From Pampus argenteus (taxonomy: Eukaryota; Chordata; Actinopteri; Scombriformes; Stromateidae), in NCBI GenBank assembly GCA_036937835.1, contig CM072863.1:22473501-22537500 (forward strand): a stretch of 64,000 nt of DNA. Direction: 5' to 3'. The position numbers and the translations under genes are program-made. Position 1 is the first letter of the stretch. Each line of letters opens with the position of its first letter. This document shows, piece after piece, positions 1-12,195 of the stretch. A model generated the notes under the pieces. It ran no database searches and was not told the DNA's origin. It saw only the letters and a list, made by a program, of their open reading frames with translations.

Positions 1-779
1 ATATATATAATATCAGAATGCATTTAAGGTGTCCATCATATACACATATTCTTTAAAGAAGCAAAATGTGTCAAGAAAGTTTCTAGTCTATATTTACACT
101 CATGGGCTCTACTGGAATATCTTTGCATCATTTACAGTTAAAAACTCTTTATCTTATACTGGCCCTTACTGCAGCCCCTCCATTCATCCTCTGTCTAAAA
201 CAGGACCACTGTAGCTCCTGTCTCTTTAAAGCTCCCCTACTGATGAGCCCACTCTGTTCTGATTGGTCAGTTTAATGAATGCTAGTATGTTCAAATGAAT
301 TTTGTTTTCGCACAGCAATAGCCATGTAGTCCCGTGTAGATTTGAAATGCATGCATGGAATTTAAGAAATGATGCATGGACATGCTGGAAAAGATGCAGT
401 GCAGAGTTCAGTCAGGCCATATCTGATATGATATGAATAATCTCAGCTCATGTTTTGTTTGGCTGTGCTGTTCTTCGGTTGTATTTCAAGGTCGTCGCTC
501 CCCTCAATGGTCGACACAGGTGTCACCAAGTCAAACGGGACAGAAATCTTAAAGATTATGACATCTGGGTTGTATGTAAATCATTTTTGTTCATATGGGA
601 TCAAATATTAATATAAGTGTCAGAGCACCTATTCATCAGGCTCTCTCCTACACACCAGGGCTGCAGTTGGCATACTGTTCCTGTGTTTGTCCTGAGTGTT
701 TGCTGTGAGTGTGTAAACTGCTGCTGTGTAGTCCTTGGACTTTCTCCCATTCATGTGACTCATCTCATCTCATCTCATC

Positions 780-817
<38 letters not shown>

Positions 818-1422
818 GTGCATTGTCTTCATGTCTGTTTATTGTCTTTCTGTCACAGCAGGGGCTGAGAACTGGAAGGCAGATATATATTTTAGCCACT
901 CCAGCCCCCTACATCCCATCTCTAAAAAGTCCATCCAGTTGCCACGGCAACCCCACCTCCCTCCCCTTTCTGCATCCAAATCCCTCCATCCACTCACCCT
1001 CACCCCCTTCTCCTCTCTCTGTCTCTTAGGTCGTCTATCCCTCGTCTAGTTCTGTCAGCCTGGTTTTCCATCCAGCAGACTTCCTCGTCCTCCTCCATTT
1101 TTCTCTCCTCCTCTTCTCACTCTTTCCTCTTTCTCTCTCCTGCTCCTCTATCTGATCATGCTTTATATGCTCTTCACATTTTCCCCTCTTCAAGTCCTTG
1201 ACAGAATTAGAATAAAATGTTTAGCAAGTATTTGACCATTTCATACCCATACTCTGTCCATGTCTGTGTGTGTGTGTGTGTGTGTGTGTACGCTCATTCA
1301 TCTTGATGACATGTCGTCCTGATGATTGTAGGAGCATTGCTCCAGGGATAAGTGGTCATATATCGACCAGTGCTGCATGTGTCACAGTTTCACTAATTGA
1401 GAAGCCAAACATGCGTGCAAAT

Positions 1423-1459
<37 letters not shown>

Positions 1460-3373
1460 ACACACATACATACATACATAAACCTTCCCCCCAACTCACC
1501 TCTTTCCTTCCACATGTCACACACACACACACACACACTTCCACACTCTCTCTCTATCTCACACATCTAATGCACTGTCTATATTATATCTTCCATTTGG
1601 TGAACTGTGGTCCATATGTTGAGCTAATATCACCATCTGGCATTGCCCTCATGTTGGAGAGTCAAATCAAATCACCAGCAATCATATTGTTACACAGGCA
1701 TTAATCATGATGGCATAACTCCAGTGTGTTTCACAGTTTTCTAAAAACAAAAAAAAAATCCTACAGCCTAATAGATGGAGTTGTCCAAATGAGTTGATAG
1801 CGTAAGAAACTGTATGCAAAAAATTAGCAGGACTGCTAATAAAATGATGGTCCATAATTAGCATTTGTCAGCTTTTTGCTAAACAGTAGATGTTTTTTTT
1901 GCAGAAAGTTAGTAAATAAAAAAAGAGAAGTAATCAAGGCATGAATGAAATGTTCTGTAGGATATGATCACGCACCGTAACTGGCTGTCAGAAATAAAAA
2001 TTGCTTGTTTGCTTCTTCCTTTGTGTAATGTTTGTGTCTGAGATGGTGGGAACAAGTCTGTTGTCTGCTGTGTTTGTGTTTAGCCTTGAATTAACAGAAT
2101 CAGTTAAGTCATCTGCTCCACCTCCTCACAGTCTGTCCAACCAAACCTTAATTAACACCTCTGAAATGCCAAAGACTCAAGGGCATCAGAGAAATGCAGC
2201 TCTTTTCAAAGCTAAGAAAGAAGAGGGGACAAATCAGAAGCACTATATTATATTTGGAGGGAGCTTCACTGTAGAAGAAAAACACAAAGAAGGTCAAGGC
2301 AGAGATTTTCTTCCTCTTTTACTGTAAAGTATGTATTTCCTGTTAGGACTGCAGAGCTTGGCTGCACATTTCTCCATTCAACTCTTTAAAGACTGTGAAT
2401 GGCTCAACACTGATGGTGCAACTTCATTAAATTTGTTTGTAAGTTTGTGAGTCACTTGGGTTTTCTGATGAGGAGTATCAACATTGGCATCAAGTCTTCA
2501 TGTTGTTATTTAGATACTAGAAGGAAATCATTTGTGTGTGAGGGCTTTTTTTTATTTTTTATTCTGTAAGTGAAGATTATCTCCTGCAACAGTTTCCATC
2601 ATGCAAACATCCAAACACAGAGGCTGTTGAAACATGTAATCTGTTATTAATGAATATTCAAGTGTGAGACTTAAATGTGTAGAGAAAAAAATTTAATAAA
2701 ATAACTTATTATATTTAACTCTTACTGTTGTTAAAATAAGACAAGAATCCAGACATACTAGTGGCCCCTTCAAGTTGCAGTGTTTTTATAATGAAAGAGG
2801 CTTGCTGTGGTGATGCTAAACATGTTAATTTTGAACTTATGGTGACATGAGAGGAAAGGCCACAGGTGCCTGGTGGGCTGGTGGGCTGGTGGGCTCAGGA
2901 AGCTTTCTGACCCCCATCATGTGGTTGTGTGCACACTGATGTGAACACATTCATACTCTTCATACCCATACAGGAACTGAAATCTGTAGTTTGTGCTGTG
3001 AACAAAACAACAGCAAGCTGTGATCTGATGATCACCTAATGTTTCATTTAATTCCGTCATCAGGTCAAAATGTGAATTTGTCCAATACCTGCAAGACTTA
3101 TGACTCATCTCTGCTTTATATTTAACCAACACGATGAGCTAATGTGAGCATTTAACTCACGTATAAGCTCACAGAGCCTCAAGCTGTGGTCTGTTGAAAT
3201 GCTGGTTGCACATTATGTGACAGCATGACTTAAACCAAGTTGACAAAAAAATACTGTTCAGACAATTACAACTGTTGGTCACACAAACCAAGAGCCAATC
3301 ATCAAAAAGAAGTGTTATTATCCCGTTGTTATTTGCAGTGAAACGTCCTTGTCACGACTTCTGCAGGATGAGT

Positions 3374-3392
3374 GGGCAGCAGAGGGCAGTGC
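3374..3392 (+). promoter_or_regulatory. CTCF-like motif (plus orientation)
   Basis: The core GCAGCAGAGGGCAG matches the CTCF consensus, with one mismatch in the first half of the core (GC instead of CC). It lies in the lhfpl4 intron. Identified by eye only. Confidence 0.4.
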
Positions 3393-4437
3393 GAGCTGCT
3401 CTGTGGAGCTCAGCCCAACTCTCTGTTCAAACAGCCTGTCTGGCTTTAAGTGGCTCTCCACCAAAGTGTCGGGTGCATGGAATATTTTGCTCTGTTGCTA
3501 TTGGGCATAAAAACACATAGTTCACTTTCACAGTAGAGATTCACAATCTGTACAAAACTCACTCTGAGTTTGTCATTTATGAGAACAAGACTCACCTTTA
3601 TAACCACTAGTGGAGATTCCACTGAGATGCTTCAGTATCACTATGGATGGCAATGTCATCCCTATCCACAACTACAGGATGAATTGCTACGATATTGTGT
3701 ACAAGGTGTAGCCTTCAGAGGATACCAGGAAATAGGAAATAGGATATCTCCCAGCATTGGTGTCAATTAATGCCTGAAAATGAAAGCTACAGTTACCATA
3801 AACCCTGTTGATTCCTGCCTACGGGCATCTCTACATGTGGCAGTGAGAATGTTACAACTCTGAATGCTTCATCTGAATGCTTTCAGAAATGATCTGAATG
3901 ATTTTGTAATGCAAACGTGATCGTTGTTTATTGGATGCTAATTTGCAGCACACTTGAAGATACAAGAGTCTGTTCGTGCTGATTGATGCAAAGTTTTTAA
4001 CGAGGCCATTATAGTCTGTGTGTTATTACTGTGATCGGTCACTGCAGAGAATGGCTGTAATAAACCCCATGTGTGAGGAAAGGGTCAAGTGGCTGCAAAA
4101 AATAAAAAATAAAATAAAATACAAAGTACTACTTCAAAGCATTGTGCTTCAGAAACAGGATCAAGTCACTGCTGGTCTACAAACCCAGGCCACACACACA
4201 CACACACACACACACACAATATTTCCTTCTCACATGAGTGAACCAGCACTTGCAGACAATCCTAAATTGATTCTTTCTCGCATACATGAGCACACACTTG
4301 CATGCAGGGCACAGTGTAACCTTCCCAGCATCCCTGACACAGATTTAAATGAAGCTGGATGAATTATTAAGAGTGAGTCTTGTTCACTTCTGTCAGTCAG
4401 GCGAGACTAAAAGGAAAAACCACAGGGAACACACAAA

Positions 4438-4470
4438 CTCTTCACACCACATTAAACGTGGTGTGAAGAG
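4438..4470. repeat. Perfect 13-bp inverted repeat, 7-nt loop
   Basis: The left arm CTCTTCACACCAC (4438-4450) and right arm GTGGTGTGAAGAG (4458-4470) are exact reverse complements around ATTAAAC. It would form a stable hairpin on either strand. No function is known. Confidence 0.75.
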
Positions 4471-6545
4471 GCCATTTTCCAAAGCGCGGCGCAGAACCGG
4501 GATGTTTTCAGCTCAGACTTGTGTAACGTCGGCTTGCATCACAGAACGGTGGAACATTTTCGGCACCTTGTCGAACGTCACATGGGTCAATGCTGCAGGG
4601 AGTTCTGGAAATCTGAACAGACAGCAAAGCATGCACTCACCTGTGTACCTGCTCTCCGTTTCTCTTCACCCCGTTTCACCGTCATCCCTTCTTCATCTCC
4701 CATCTGTGAACTTGAGTTACAACAACCGTTTTAAATGCAAAGCAGTTATAGCGTGCAGTGTACACTACATTGTCATCCATAGTGATAGTGAGTCAACATT
4801 TTAGCGCCTTTTAGCTCATCGTTTTGTTCCTCAGGACACCGGAGCAGAGCTAAAATGTGAGTGAATTTTGGATTTACGATGGCCGGAAACTCAAACGGAA
4901 TGCTAATGTTGCTCCGTTGTCTGCTGGATGTGGAAACACATTAGCCGTAACAACTTCAATAAGCGCAGCGTGACCATGGCCTCATTTCTGATTGGCTGGC
5001 AGCTGCTGACTCAAACTGTATATCAGGACACATCAAACATACAGTAGTTCTAATCAAGATATGAATCTCTTAAGTGAGCTGCCATAGTGACGATGTAGTG
5101 ATGGTGAAGATATGTTACTGTATTATACGAAATAAAGCAGGAGAAAAACATTTATTATTATTCCAGTCAAAAATTTGTTTTGCTCATTGTGTCATATTTA
5201 TTGTATTCCATGCCACGGGCCATATCATATTTTGGATTATGGTTCAGACCAGACATCATTTTCCATACTGAAGGTTCCATACTGCTCATTTTCAGGGACT
5301 GTAGGGATTTCCTTCCCTTCTCTGCATTTACATCTATCCTCTATGTCCCTACACACTGACCCTGTACGTCAGCTGAGTTTCATCTGGTGAGTGTACAGCT
5401 CCCAACAGTGGCAGTGGTCCAGTAAATGAGGCATTCAGGGACCCATCTGTCAGGGCCAGCCTGGCCTCAGCTGGACCCTCTAGACAGCAAGGGACCACTC
5501 AGGCCTTATGGGAGCACACATACACATACATTTATTTTTTTTAGCACAGAATTTAAAAAAAATGCCAAATGTGCACAAACACACAAAGACTGAGTCCCTC
5601 TGATATAATGTGGGTGTGTGTATAATACACTTTCCAAAGTGGAAAGCCTCAGAGGTAACTAAGCTACAGCACTCCACGTTTGTGTGTGTGTGTGATTTTT
5701 CAGGATATTTTCCACTGTCTGTTTAATTGCAGCTGGTTGTATGAAAATTAGCTGTAGGAGCCAAGATATTTAGCTCGGTGCATCACGTCTATAATGATTA
5801 CAATTCACTTTAAAGGCAAACGATTCAACATGTGTGCTTGTAAAAACCTTAGCAACAACCTTAGCAACAAAGGCTACGGAACAGCTGTTCATGGACATGT
5901 GTGATGAGCTGACAGCTTGAGGAAAAGGTTGAAAAAAGGTTAGTTGCAAACAAAGTGTTCAGGGCAGCTTGAGTCCCTGGGTTTTGACTTGCAGGGAACG
6001 TTTCTACATATGTCGAATACAAGTTTTGGAACTTTGACCATGTTTATGTTTTAGATATATTTTAACAATGCTTAAATAACAGAAAATCATAAAAAGCAAC
6101 TTGGACAAGGCTTCCTCTGTTTTCAGTTGTTATGCTAAGCTTATTATTATTCCTTTCAACCTTACAAATAAATGAATTTATCACATATGAAACATAATTT
6201 CATAGTTAAAAATAAAAAAAATCATGTGACCAACCATTCCCAGCAAACATCAAAGTCTGGTGGTGTCACAGCAGATGGTGCAGTCAGTCAATTAAATATG
6301 AAAGTGACTGCAGCACATGACGTGTCTGTGTGTAGGTGTGTGCAGGGGTCACTGTTTTAGTACTTTCACATTAATTAGAAATCTTGTTTGTTTGTTTGTT
6401 TGTTTCTGTTCTCTCTCCAGTTTCCTGTCAGTGCTTTGTGGCTTCATCTATTCAGATCACTCTCCTCCTCTCCATCTCCCCTCTGAGACTCTTCTGGCAT
6501 TTCTTCATTATTAATAATTAATAAATCCTCTGCCTTATGTTTGTT

Positions 6546-6549
<4 letters not shown>

Positions 6550-6616
<67 letters not shown>
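6550..6616. repeat. TG dinucleotide microsatellite
   Basis: About 67 bp of TG broken by one GC near the middle. It lies in the lhfpl4 intron and creates His/Thr-rich spurious reading frames on the other strand. Confidence 0.95.
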
Positions 6617-6619
<3 letters not shown>

Positions 6620-6746
6620 ACTGAAGGATTAAGCGATCTTCTATCTCCACAGGGTTTCATTGCTGATGAACACATCATTATCTCGCGCAGACAAACGTGA
6701 ACTGATGTTACTTTGTCATACATTGTGAAGGCAACATTTAAACATG

Positions 6747-6920
6747 TTAAAGGAACATGCCTATTAACATATATGATTAAATATTATTGTTAGTAATCTT
6801 AAATGATATGTCATATACATCATTCTGCACAGAGAAGAGAACAACATCCAACTGAAGGAACAAGAAGCAAAAAACAACAACACATTTTTGAGTGGAAGGA
6901 GACTTTAACAGTTCCTTTAA
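6747..6920. mobile_element. Possible small MITE
   Basis: TTAAAGGAAC at the left and its inverse GTTCCTTTAA at the right bound about 174 bp. Ten-bp ends alone are weak evidence, but other elements in this window have related TTAAAGG ends. Confidence 0.35.
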
Positions 6921-7591
6921 GTGTTAACGATTATCATTTTGGTGTAGAACTGCTTGACGGCAGCTCAGTATGATGTTGAGCCTCTGCTCTGTCAGAGCCA
7001 GGCTGTAGATTCTGCCAGCTGCTGCACATATTTTCTTTATTACTTTCACTTTTTCCGAGCTCAATCTCTCCATTTCTCGTCAAGGCGGTTCAAAGACTTG
7101 CCTCTACTGAAGAACAGAGAGAAGAACAGAAAGAGGAAGAGACTGAGTGATGAGGCAGATACTGGCAATAGCACCACAACAGACTTACAACCCGGAGTGA
7201 AATGGAAAAATAATATCCCATCCTCTCTCCTGTGCCTCCTCTCTTTTCTCTCACTTTCATCTTGTTAACGTTGTGTAACCCTGTGCCCGCCGCGCTGTTT
7301 TACACCTAAACCTATTTTCTCTCCCCACCGGCCTCACCTTTCCTGTTTCATTGGCCTCACTTTCAATCTCGCTTTGTTCTACAACTCGACCTTCTTCTCG
7401 TATTGATTTTCTCTCCTGCGCTGCTTTGCAATGGAACACAACCCTGTCACCTTGACCTCATCGCTCTGCACGTTACTACACACGCTGCACACAAATACCA
7501 TTACACTGTTCTGTATATGACCTCCATATCTGTCACGTCACTGTGCTCAAACATTCATGTGTCCACTCACTGCTCCCTTTCTGCTCTCCAG

Positions 7592-9562
7592 CCGTATGTC
7601 TGGTGCTCGGTTGTATCATCTTCCCTAACGGCTGGGACTCTGAGGTGATCCGGGACATGTGCGGCGAGGACACGGGGAAGTACACGCTGGGCAACTGCTC
7701 GGTGCGCTGGGCCTACATACTGGCTATCATCGGCATCCTGGACGCCCTCATCCTCTCATTCCTGGCCTTCGTGCTCGGCAACCGGCAGAGCGACTTCCTG
7801 CAGGAGGAGCTGAAGGCCGAGAACAAAGGTAAAGGAAAATGCATGAAGCTGTTCTGCCAAGAAAAGTAAAAATAGTGTATTAAAATGATAACTTGTGCAC
7901 ATACTACTGTAGTATGTTGAAGGAAAAGGGCTCAGACACGGCTGTAGTTCCACTCTGAGCTTGATATTTATATTTGGTGTGTTACAGTAACTGTTGGCCA
8001 CAGCTTTCTTCTATGTTTGGCTGGAGTTATGATGAGAGTATTGCAGCATCATCAGAGGAAGTGAAGAATAACACACTCTCAATTCCTCTGAGTGTATGGA
8101 GGAGGTTTCCATGGTTACGTGTCAGCTCGTTCTCTCTCTCTGCATATGTCTCATCGTCTCATTGTCTCTTTAAAGCTCTTTATTTTTTTGTCTCTTCTTC
8201 TCTGTGTCTTTACCTCTGTCTCTTCTCTATCTATCTACCTCTTCTCTATCTATCTCCTCTGCATCAGTCTGTGCACATGAGCAGCAGCTGTCATGTATAA
8301 ATCAGCTCAGCTTGAAAATGCTTGAGTAGTAAAATGTGAGTTAACCTAAGTCAAAAATAAGTTGTTGGAGTTCATTGTTTCTCTCTTCAATGTGCTTCCA
8401 TGATCATATCTATTGCAAAATCACTGAAGTGATCAAAGGCTGCATTCACAATACAGGCCTTAAAGGGATAGTTCAGATTTTATGAAGTGGAGTTGCATGA
8501 GGTACCTATGCATAGTTAGTTTTATTACCTGCAGTAGATTGCAGTCTGCACATCTCCAGTGTGGAGAAGCTGACATTAGTACTGACACAGAAGCTGAGTG
8601 ATGTACTGCTGTGGACAGTATGACCACAACAAAGACCTATGTAAAAAAATAAATCAATATCAGTGTACACTTATAGTAGCTCAGCTTCTGTGCTGGTCCT
8701 CCTGACTGGGTGGGTGCAGGCTGCCATCTACTGCAGATAATAAATTGACATACAATCCCCACTTCAAAAAAAAAATCTGAACTATCCCTTTAATGCTCAA
8801 TTTTCCATTTTTTAGTCAGATCAGATCTTTTTGTGTTGATGGTTCAGATTCATGTTTGTAAGTGATTTTTTTTTCTCAGACGACACAGATGAGAAAGAGA
8901 ACAAGACATTACAATGAATGCAGGTGTTATGGTACATACGTATATTAATTCTTCTGTTTTCGTCTGTTCCACAGATTTCGCTGTGTCAAGGGTAAGTTCA
9001 CATTCTCTATCGTTGTGGTTTGAGTCTGTGGGTCCTGTGGTTGTGAGTGATTATGAATAAACTTAATCCACTGAATTGCAAAAACAGAAACATTAACCTC
9101 AAAAATTATGCTGAATTAATCCACACACCATCATATCAGTGATCATTTCAGTGTATAGTGTTCAAATGATGCAATGAGAGTGTTGATACATCAGATTTGT
9201 GAATTGTGAATGTTTTTTATCTAGCAACCTTTTAAAATTCCCACTCAGATTTTGAGAGTGACTGTACGTGGTGTCAGGTCAGATATCTTCCACTCGTCCT
9301 CATGAGGCAGATGATGTTTGGTCACATTAGAGACTTTGGTAAAGTGATATATTCTCTTCAGGGGAGACTCTGCTGAGGCAGAGGAGTAGAAGAAGAGAAG
9401 AGAAGGAATCAGTGGGAAAATAAAAGGTGGGAGCATGTCACAGGAAAACATCCGCGGGCACAATGCTTTCCCAAAGGAAGAGGAGCGAAGACAGAAGAAG
9501 AGTTGAGGAGGGCTTTTCACTGAGGAGTGTGTCTGCTGCGTACACCAGGCCCTCTAGCCTCT

Positions 9563-9604
<42 letters not shown>

Positions 9605-12195
9605 ATCAGCATCAAAGAAAGAGAGGACAGAGGGGGAAAAAAAACAGCCTAATTACAAGCCAAGCTGATCTACAAAACACACATGTGGCGTGAGCAGCTG
9701 GGTGCCGTGGTGCATTAAAGAGAAATTGTTAAAAGCACCAGCACGAGGAAAAGCATCTCTGCTTCTTATTCTACAAGAGGAGGGGATGATGTTTCTCTAA
9801 ATCTAACTCTTTCTGCCTACTCCTCTCACATGTGTCACTGCTTGAGTATTATACTCATTAATATTATGTAATGTCTGGTATTTTTAGAAGCGTTTCTTTT
9901 TTTAGCATCATGTTGTGCTTGTATTGTTCTGAAAGTTAGAAGGTTAAAAGCTTTGTCACTTTTTGAAAGCGCTAGACTGAATATCCGGGTGTGTGTCTAC
10001 ATCCATATATAGATATACACAGATATAATAGCTTCTTTAAATAGCATATATGCTCAGTTAATGATGATGATTTATTTTAAAATTGCTTCCTCCCTTTAGC
10101 TCCATCTGGGCTCCTCTCTACGAATGGACGGAGTAAGACCAACCTGTTTCTGCCGTTAGTTAATATGACTGTAGATGCAGCTCTGCAGCATGCGACCCCT
10201 GCATGCACCTGGATCAGTGTAATGCAGACCCCCCTTTACCTCTCTTATGTTCCTTATGTTTGTGTTGAACTTGTTCATTGATGGAGAGACTCTTACATCT
10301 GCCTTATGGATAAAAATATATTGAGAAGTATTGAGTTGATTGTTGAAGGTAACGCCGATGGACTCTTTGCATGTGAAACTGTCTTATTAAAGGGTTGTTT
10401 CACCCAAACCACAAAGATAGCATCAGAGGTTTCAGAGCTGAACGTGTCCTCAGCACATAACAGTGGAACTGCATGGCTCTGTATCAATATAGGAGTAAGT
10501 GGTGTAAGCGGTACGTTTTTTGGGGGTTTCAGGTAAACTAACCCTTGAATGTGTGTAGTACAGTTAGTCAGTTTAATTTCCTGTTTGCTTTTCAACAACA
10601 CTGGCATATCTGTTGCAGAGATGAGTTGATATCCTATAAGCAGACGTTCACTGTCTGAACTGTTGAGTCCGGGGTGAAGGAGCCAGAGTGATGGGCCACC
10701 TTAAACAGATTAATAACACAATAATCCCCCACCTCTACACCTCACCATCCACCCCCTCCTCTCCTCATCCTCACTGATTCACTTTTGCCACTTAATCCGA
10801 TTTTCATTGAATTGGCTTGCATGGAGGACCCCCTCCCCTCCCCTCCCCTCCCCTCCTCTCTCCTCCACCCAGCCCACAGCCACAAACAGGAGGTTCCTCC
10901 AGAGGCAGCTCTGACTGGGGTAATAACAGAGGGTTGGGAGAGCAAGTCAGATTGCTGCTTGCTTAATTGAGTTACTGAGTTAAGTAGTCCTTGTTATGAC
11001 CTCGTTATTGACAGGCCAGTAAGTAGCTCTCATCTGAGTGTGCTGTTCTCTTTATCTGTCAGAGGGACATGTCGTTATTTATCTATTTATCGCTTATTGA
11101 GTTCTTGATATATTTAGGATTCGATGCAAATCAACATTAAATAAAAATATCTCCTCCTCCTGCAGATAGCAGGTTAAACGTCTCAAATGACTGGAAAGGC
11201 TCTTAAAGATAATATCACACAGAAATACACGTTTTTAAAGGAGTGTTGGAAATGTGAGAGAAACTATTCAGATGTGACCTTTTAAGCTGGTTGCATTAGT
11301 GGGTTTCTTTATGTTTCCGGTCACTTTCATTTCCCACATCTCACCAGCTCGCGCTGACTCATCACGCTGCCTCACCACGCTGCCTCATCACGCTGCCTCA
11401 TCACGCTGCCTCACCACGCTGCCTCATCACGCTGCCTCACCACGCTGCCTCACCTTCCATTTGCAGCCAAATGGAGCAGAGCAGCAGACAGAGGAAGAGG
11501 ATGACTGTCCAGAAATCACAAACCATAAATGATGATGATGTGATAACACGGCAGGTGAAAGTTAAACAGTAGTTTCCATTCTGTAGCGGTTCCAGAGCCG
11601 AACGCTGGGACGCCACAGCTGGACTAAAGAACCCTACGTAACCCATTAGACAATATAGACATAAGGTTTTTAAGAATATATTACCAGTAGTTGGCAAGTT
11701 ATGTGAAAAATAATAAATAAACCTTCCACTCATTATTTTAAACGACTTCAAAGCCATAGTCTCCAGTTAGACAACTTTGGGGTCACATTTCTCGTCTTCG
11801 AGACCGAACTGATATCAACCCTCCATCATGTACTGCTAATACAAGTCCATTCAACACATTAGTATGTGTGCACTGCACCTCATAAAGATAACATGCTGGT
11901 TTCAGCAAACTGTCCATGATAGATCAATAGATCGATGATTGATTAAGTAGTAGTTTGGCTTCATGAAACAAAAGTCAGTGTGTGTCAGAGTACAGACTGA
12001 GTCCTGACCCTTCTCTCCTGCATCATCCCCGCTTCTCGCTCTTTTTTCAGAGATTTTAGCACGTCTATTTATTTCTGTTCATAGCTATAAAAAAGTTTTC
12101 GTCCTGACACTGTCCCTCTTTTCTCTCTGTTTCTCTTCCAGATTGAAATCCGGGACAGCAAGGATCCAAGATTTGCCGTCCAGCGGTTCCACTGA
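7592..12195 (+). CDS. lhfpl4: LHFPL tetraspan subfamily protein 4 (3' part of gene)
   Basis: The strong exon is 7592-7828, bounded by a pyrimidine-rich AG acceptor and a GT donor (phase: 2 bases in, 1 base out). It encodes 78 codons of an LHFPL protein: the start matches VCLVLGCIIFPNGWDSE, then an extracellular-loop segment with two Cys (DMCGE and GNCSVRW), then the fourth transmembrane helix (AYILAIIGILDALILSFLAF) and the cytoplasmic start QSDFLQEELKAENK. LHFPL3 and LHFPL4 share this block. LHFPL4 is known as an auxiliary subunit that anchors GABA-A receptors through neuroligin-2. I choose lhfpl4 because setd5 lies next door in convergent orientation. Exons for the first three membrane segments lie left of the window. 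Three possible downstream exons (8975-8991, 10100-10132, 12142-12195) keep the frame and end at a stop; these are much less certain. Confidence 0.82.
8460..8793. mobile_element. MITE with TTAAAGGGATAGTTCA ends
   Basis: The left end begins TTAAAGGGATAGTTCAGAT and the right end is its inverse. A shared GAAGTGG motif lies just inside both ends beyond an A/T run, giving inverted repeats of about 30 bp in a 334-bp element. Inside are motifs such as GTACTGCTGTGGAC that I remember from a widespread percomorph MITE. There is no reading frame for a transposase. It sits in the lhfpl4 intron. The target duplication is either TTAA or TAA, which I cannot separate by eye. Confidence 0.85.
8975..8991 (+). 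CDS. lhfpl4: Candidate 17-nt microexon of lhfpl4
   Basis: The sequence is flanked by CCACAG before and GTAAGT after, both close to consensus. With the single base left over from the 7592-7828 exon it gives exactly six codons, DFAVSR, and leaves phase 0. A start of DF after AENK resembles my memory of LHFPL4 tails. No transcript evidence is available here. Confidence 0.45.
9566..9603. repeat. TG microsatellite
   Basis: About 38 bp of uninterrupted TG in the lhfpl4 intron. Confidence 0.95.
10100..10132 (+). CDS. lhfpl4: Candidate 33-nt cassette exon of lhfpl4
   Basis: CCCTTTAG precedes and GTAAGA follows. The 33 bases are phase 0 to phase 0 and encode LHLGSSLRMDG. It could be an alternatively included exon between 8975-8991 and 12142-12195, or a chance pairing of splice signals. 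Confidence 0.35.
10387..10549. mobile_element. Short MITE with TTAAAGGGTT ends
   Basis: The left end TTAAAGGGTTGTTTCACCC pairs imperfectly with the inverse of the right end, which reads ACTAACCCTTGAA. The length is 163 bp. It lies just after the candidate 33-nt exon of lhfpl4 and looks related in ends, not body, to the element at 8460. Confidence 0.65.
11359..11454. repeat. 13-bp minisatellite, about 7 copies
   Basis: The unit TCATCACGCTGCC alternates with TCACCACGCTGCC for seven full copies plus a partial copy. The C/T variation at one position follows no strict alternation. It lies in intron sequence before the possible last lhfpl4 exon. Confidence 0.9.
12142..12195 (+). CDS. lhfpl4: Candidate last coding segment of lhfpl4
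   Basis: A pyrimidine-rich acceptor (TTTCTCTTCCAG) ends at 12141. In phase 0 the exon reads IEIRDSKDPRFAVQRFH and then TGA at 12193-12195. Another frame runs into a leucine-rich CTC/CTG repeat and looks like an artefact. I do not recognise this tail, so the assignment rests on splice signals and frame only. Confidence 0.4.
   Translation: MEIRDSKDPRFAVQRFH

Larger units (their letters stand above)
1..7591 (+). other. lhfpl4: Intron of lhfpl4 (3' part), non-coding
   Basis: No supported coding exon occurs here. The next coding exon opens with a splice acceptor at 7591, so this stretch is read as intron sequence of a gene whose earlier exons lie left of the window. It holds several CA/TG microsatellites (near 779-814, 1265-1289, 1424-1473, 4192-4219 and 6550-6616), a short perfect hairpin at 4438-4470, a CTCF-like motif near 3374 and a possible small MITE at 6747-6920. 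Reading frames here come from repeats or chance. Confidence 0.6.

Noticed and set aside
779..1540. Repeated CA blocks that might look like a CRISPR array
   Set aside because: They are simple dinucleotide repeats without spacers, in a vertebrate genome.
7592..7828. Identity as lhfpl3
   Set aside because: The exon alone is close to both LHFPL3 and LHFPL4 (ELKAENK is LHFPL3-like). The convergent setd5 neighbour favours lhfpl4, although lhfpl3 is not strictly excluded.
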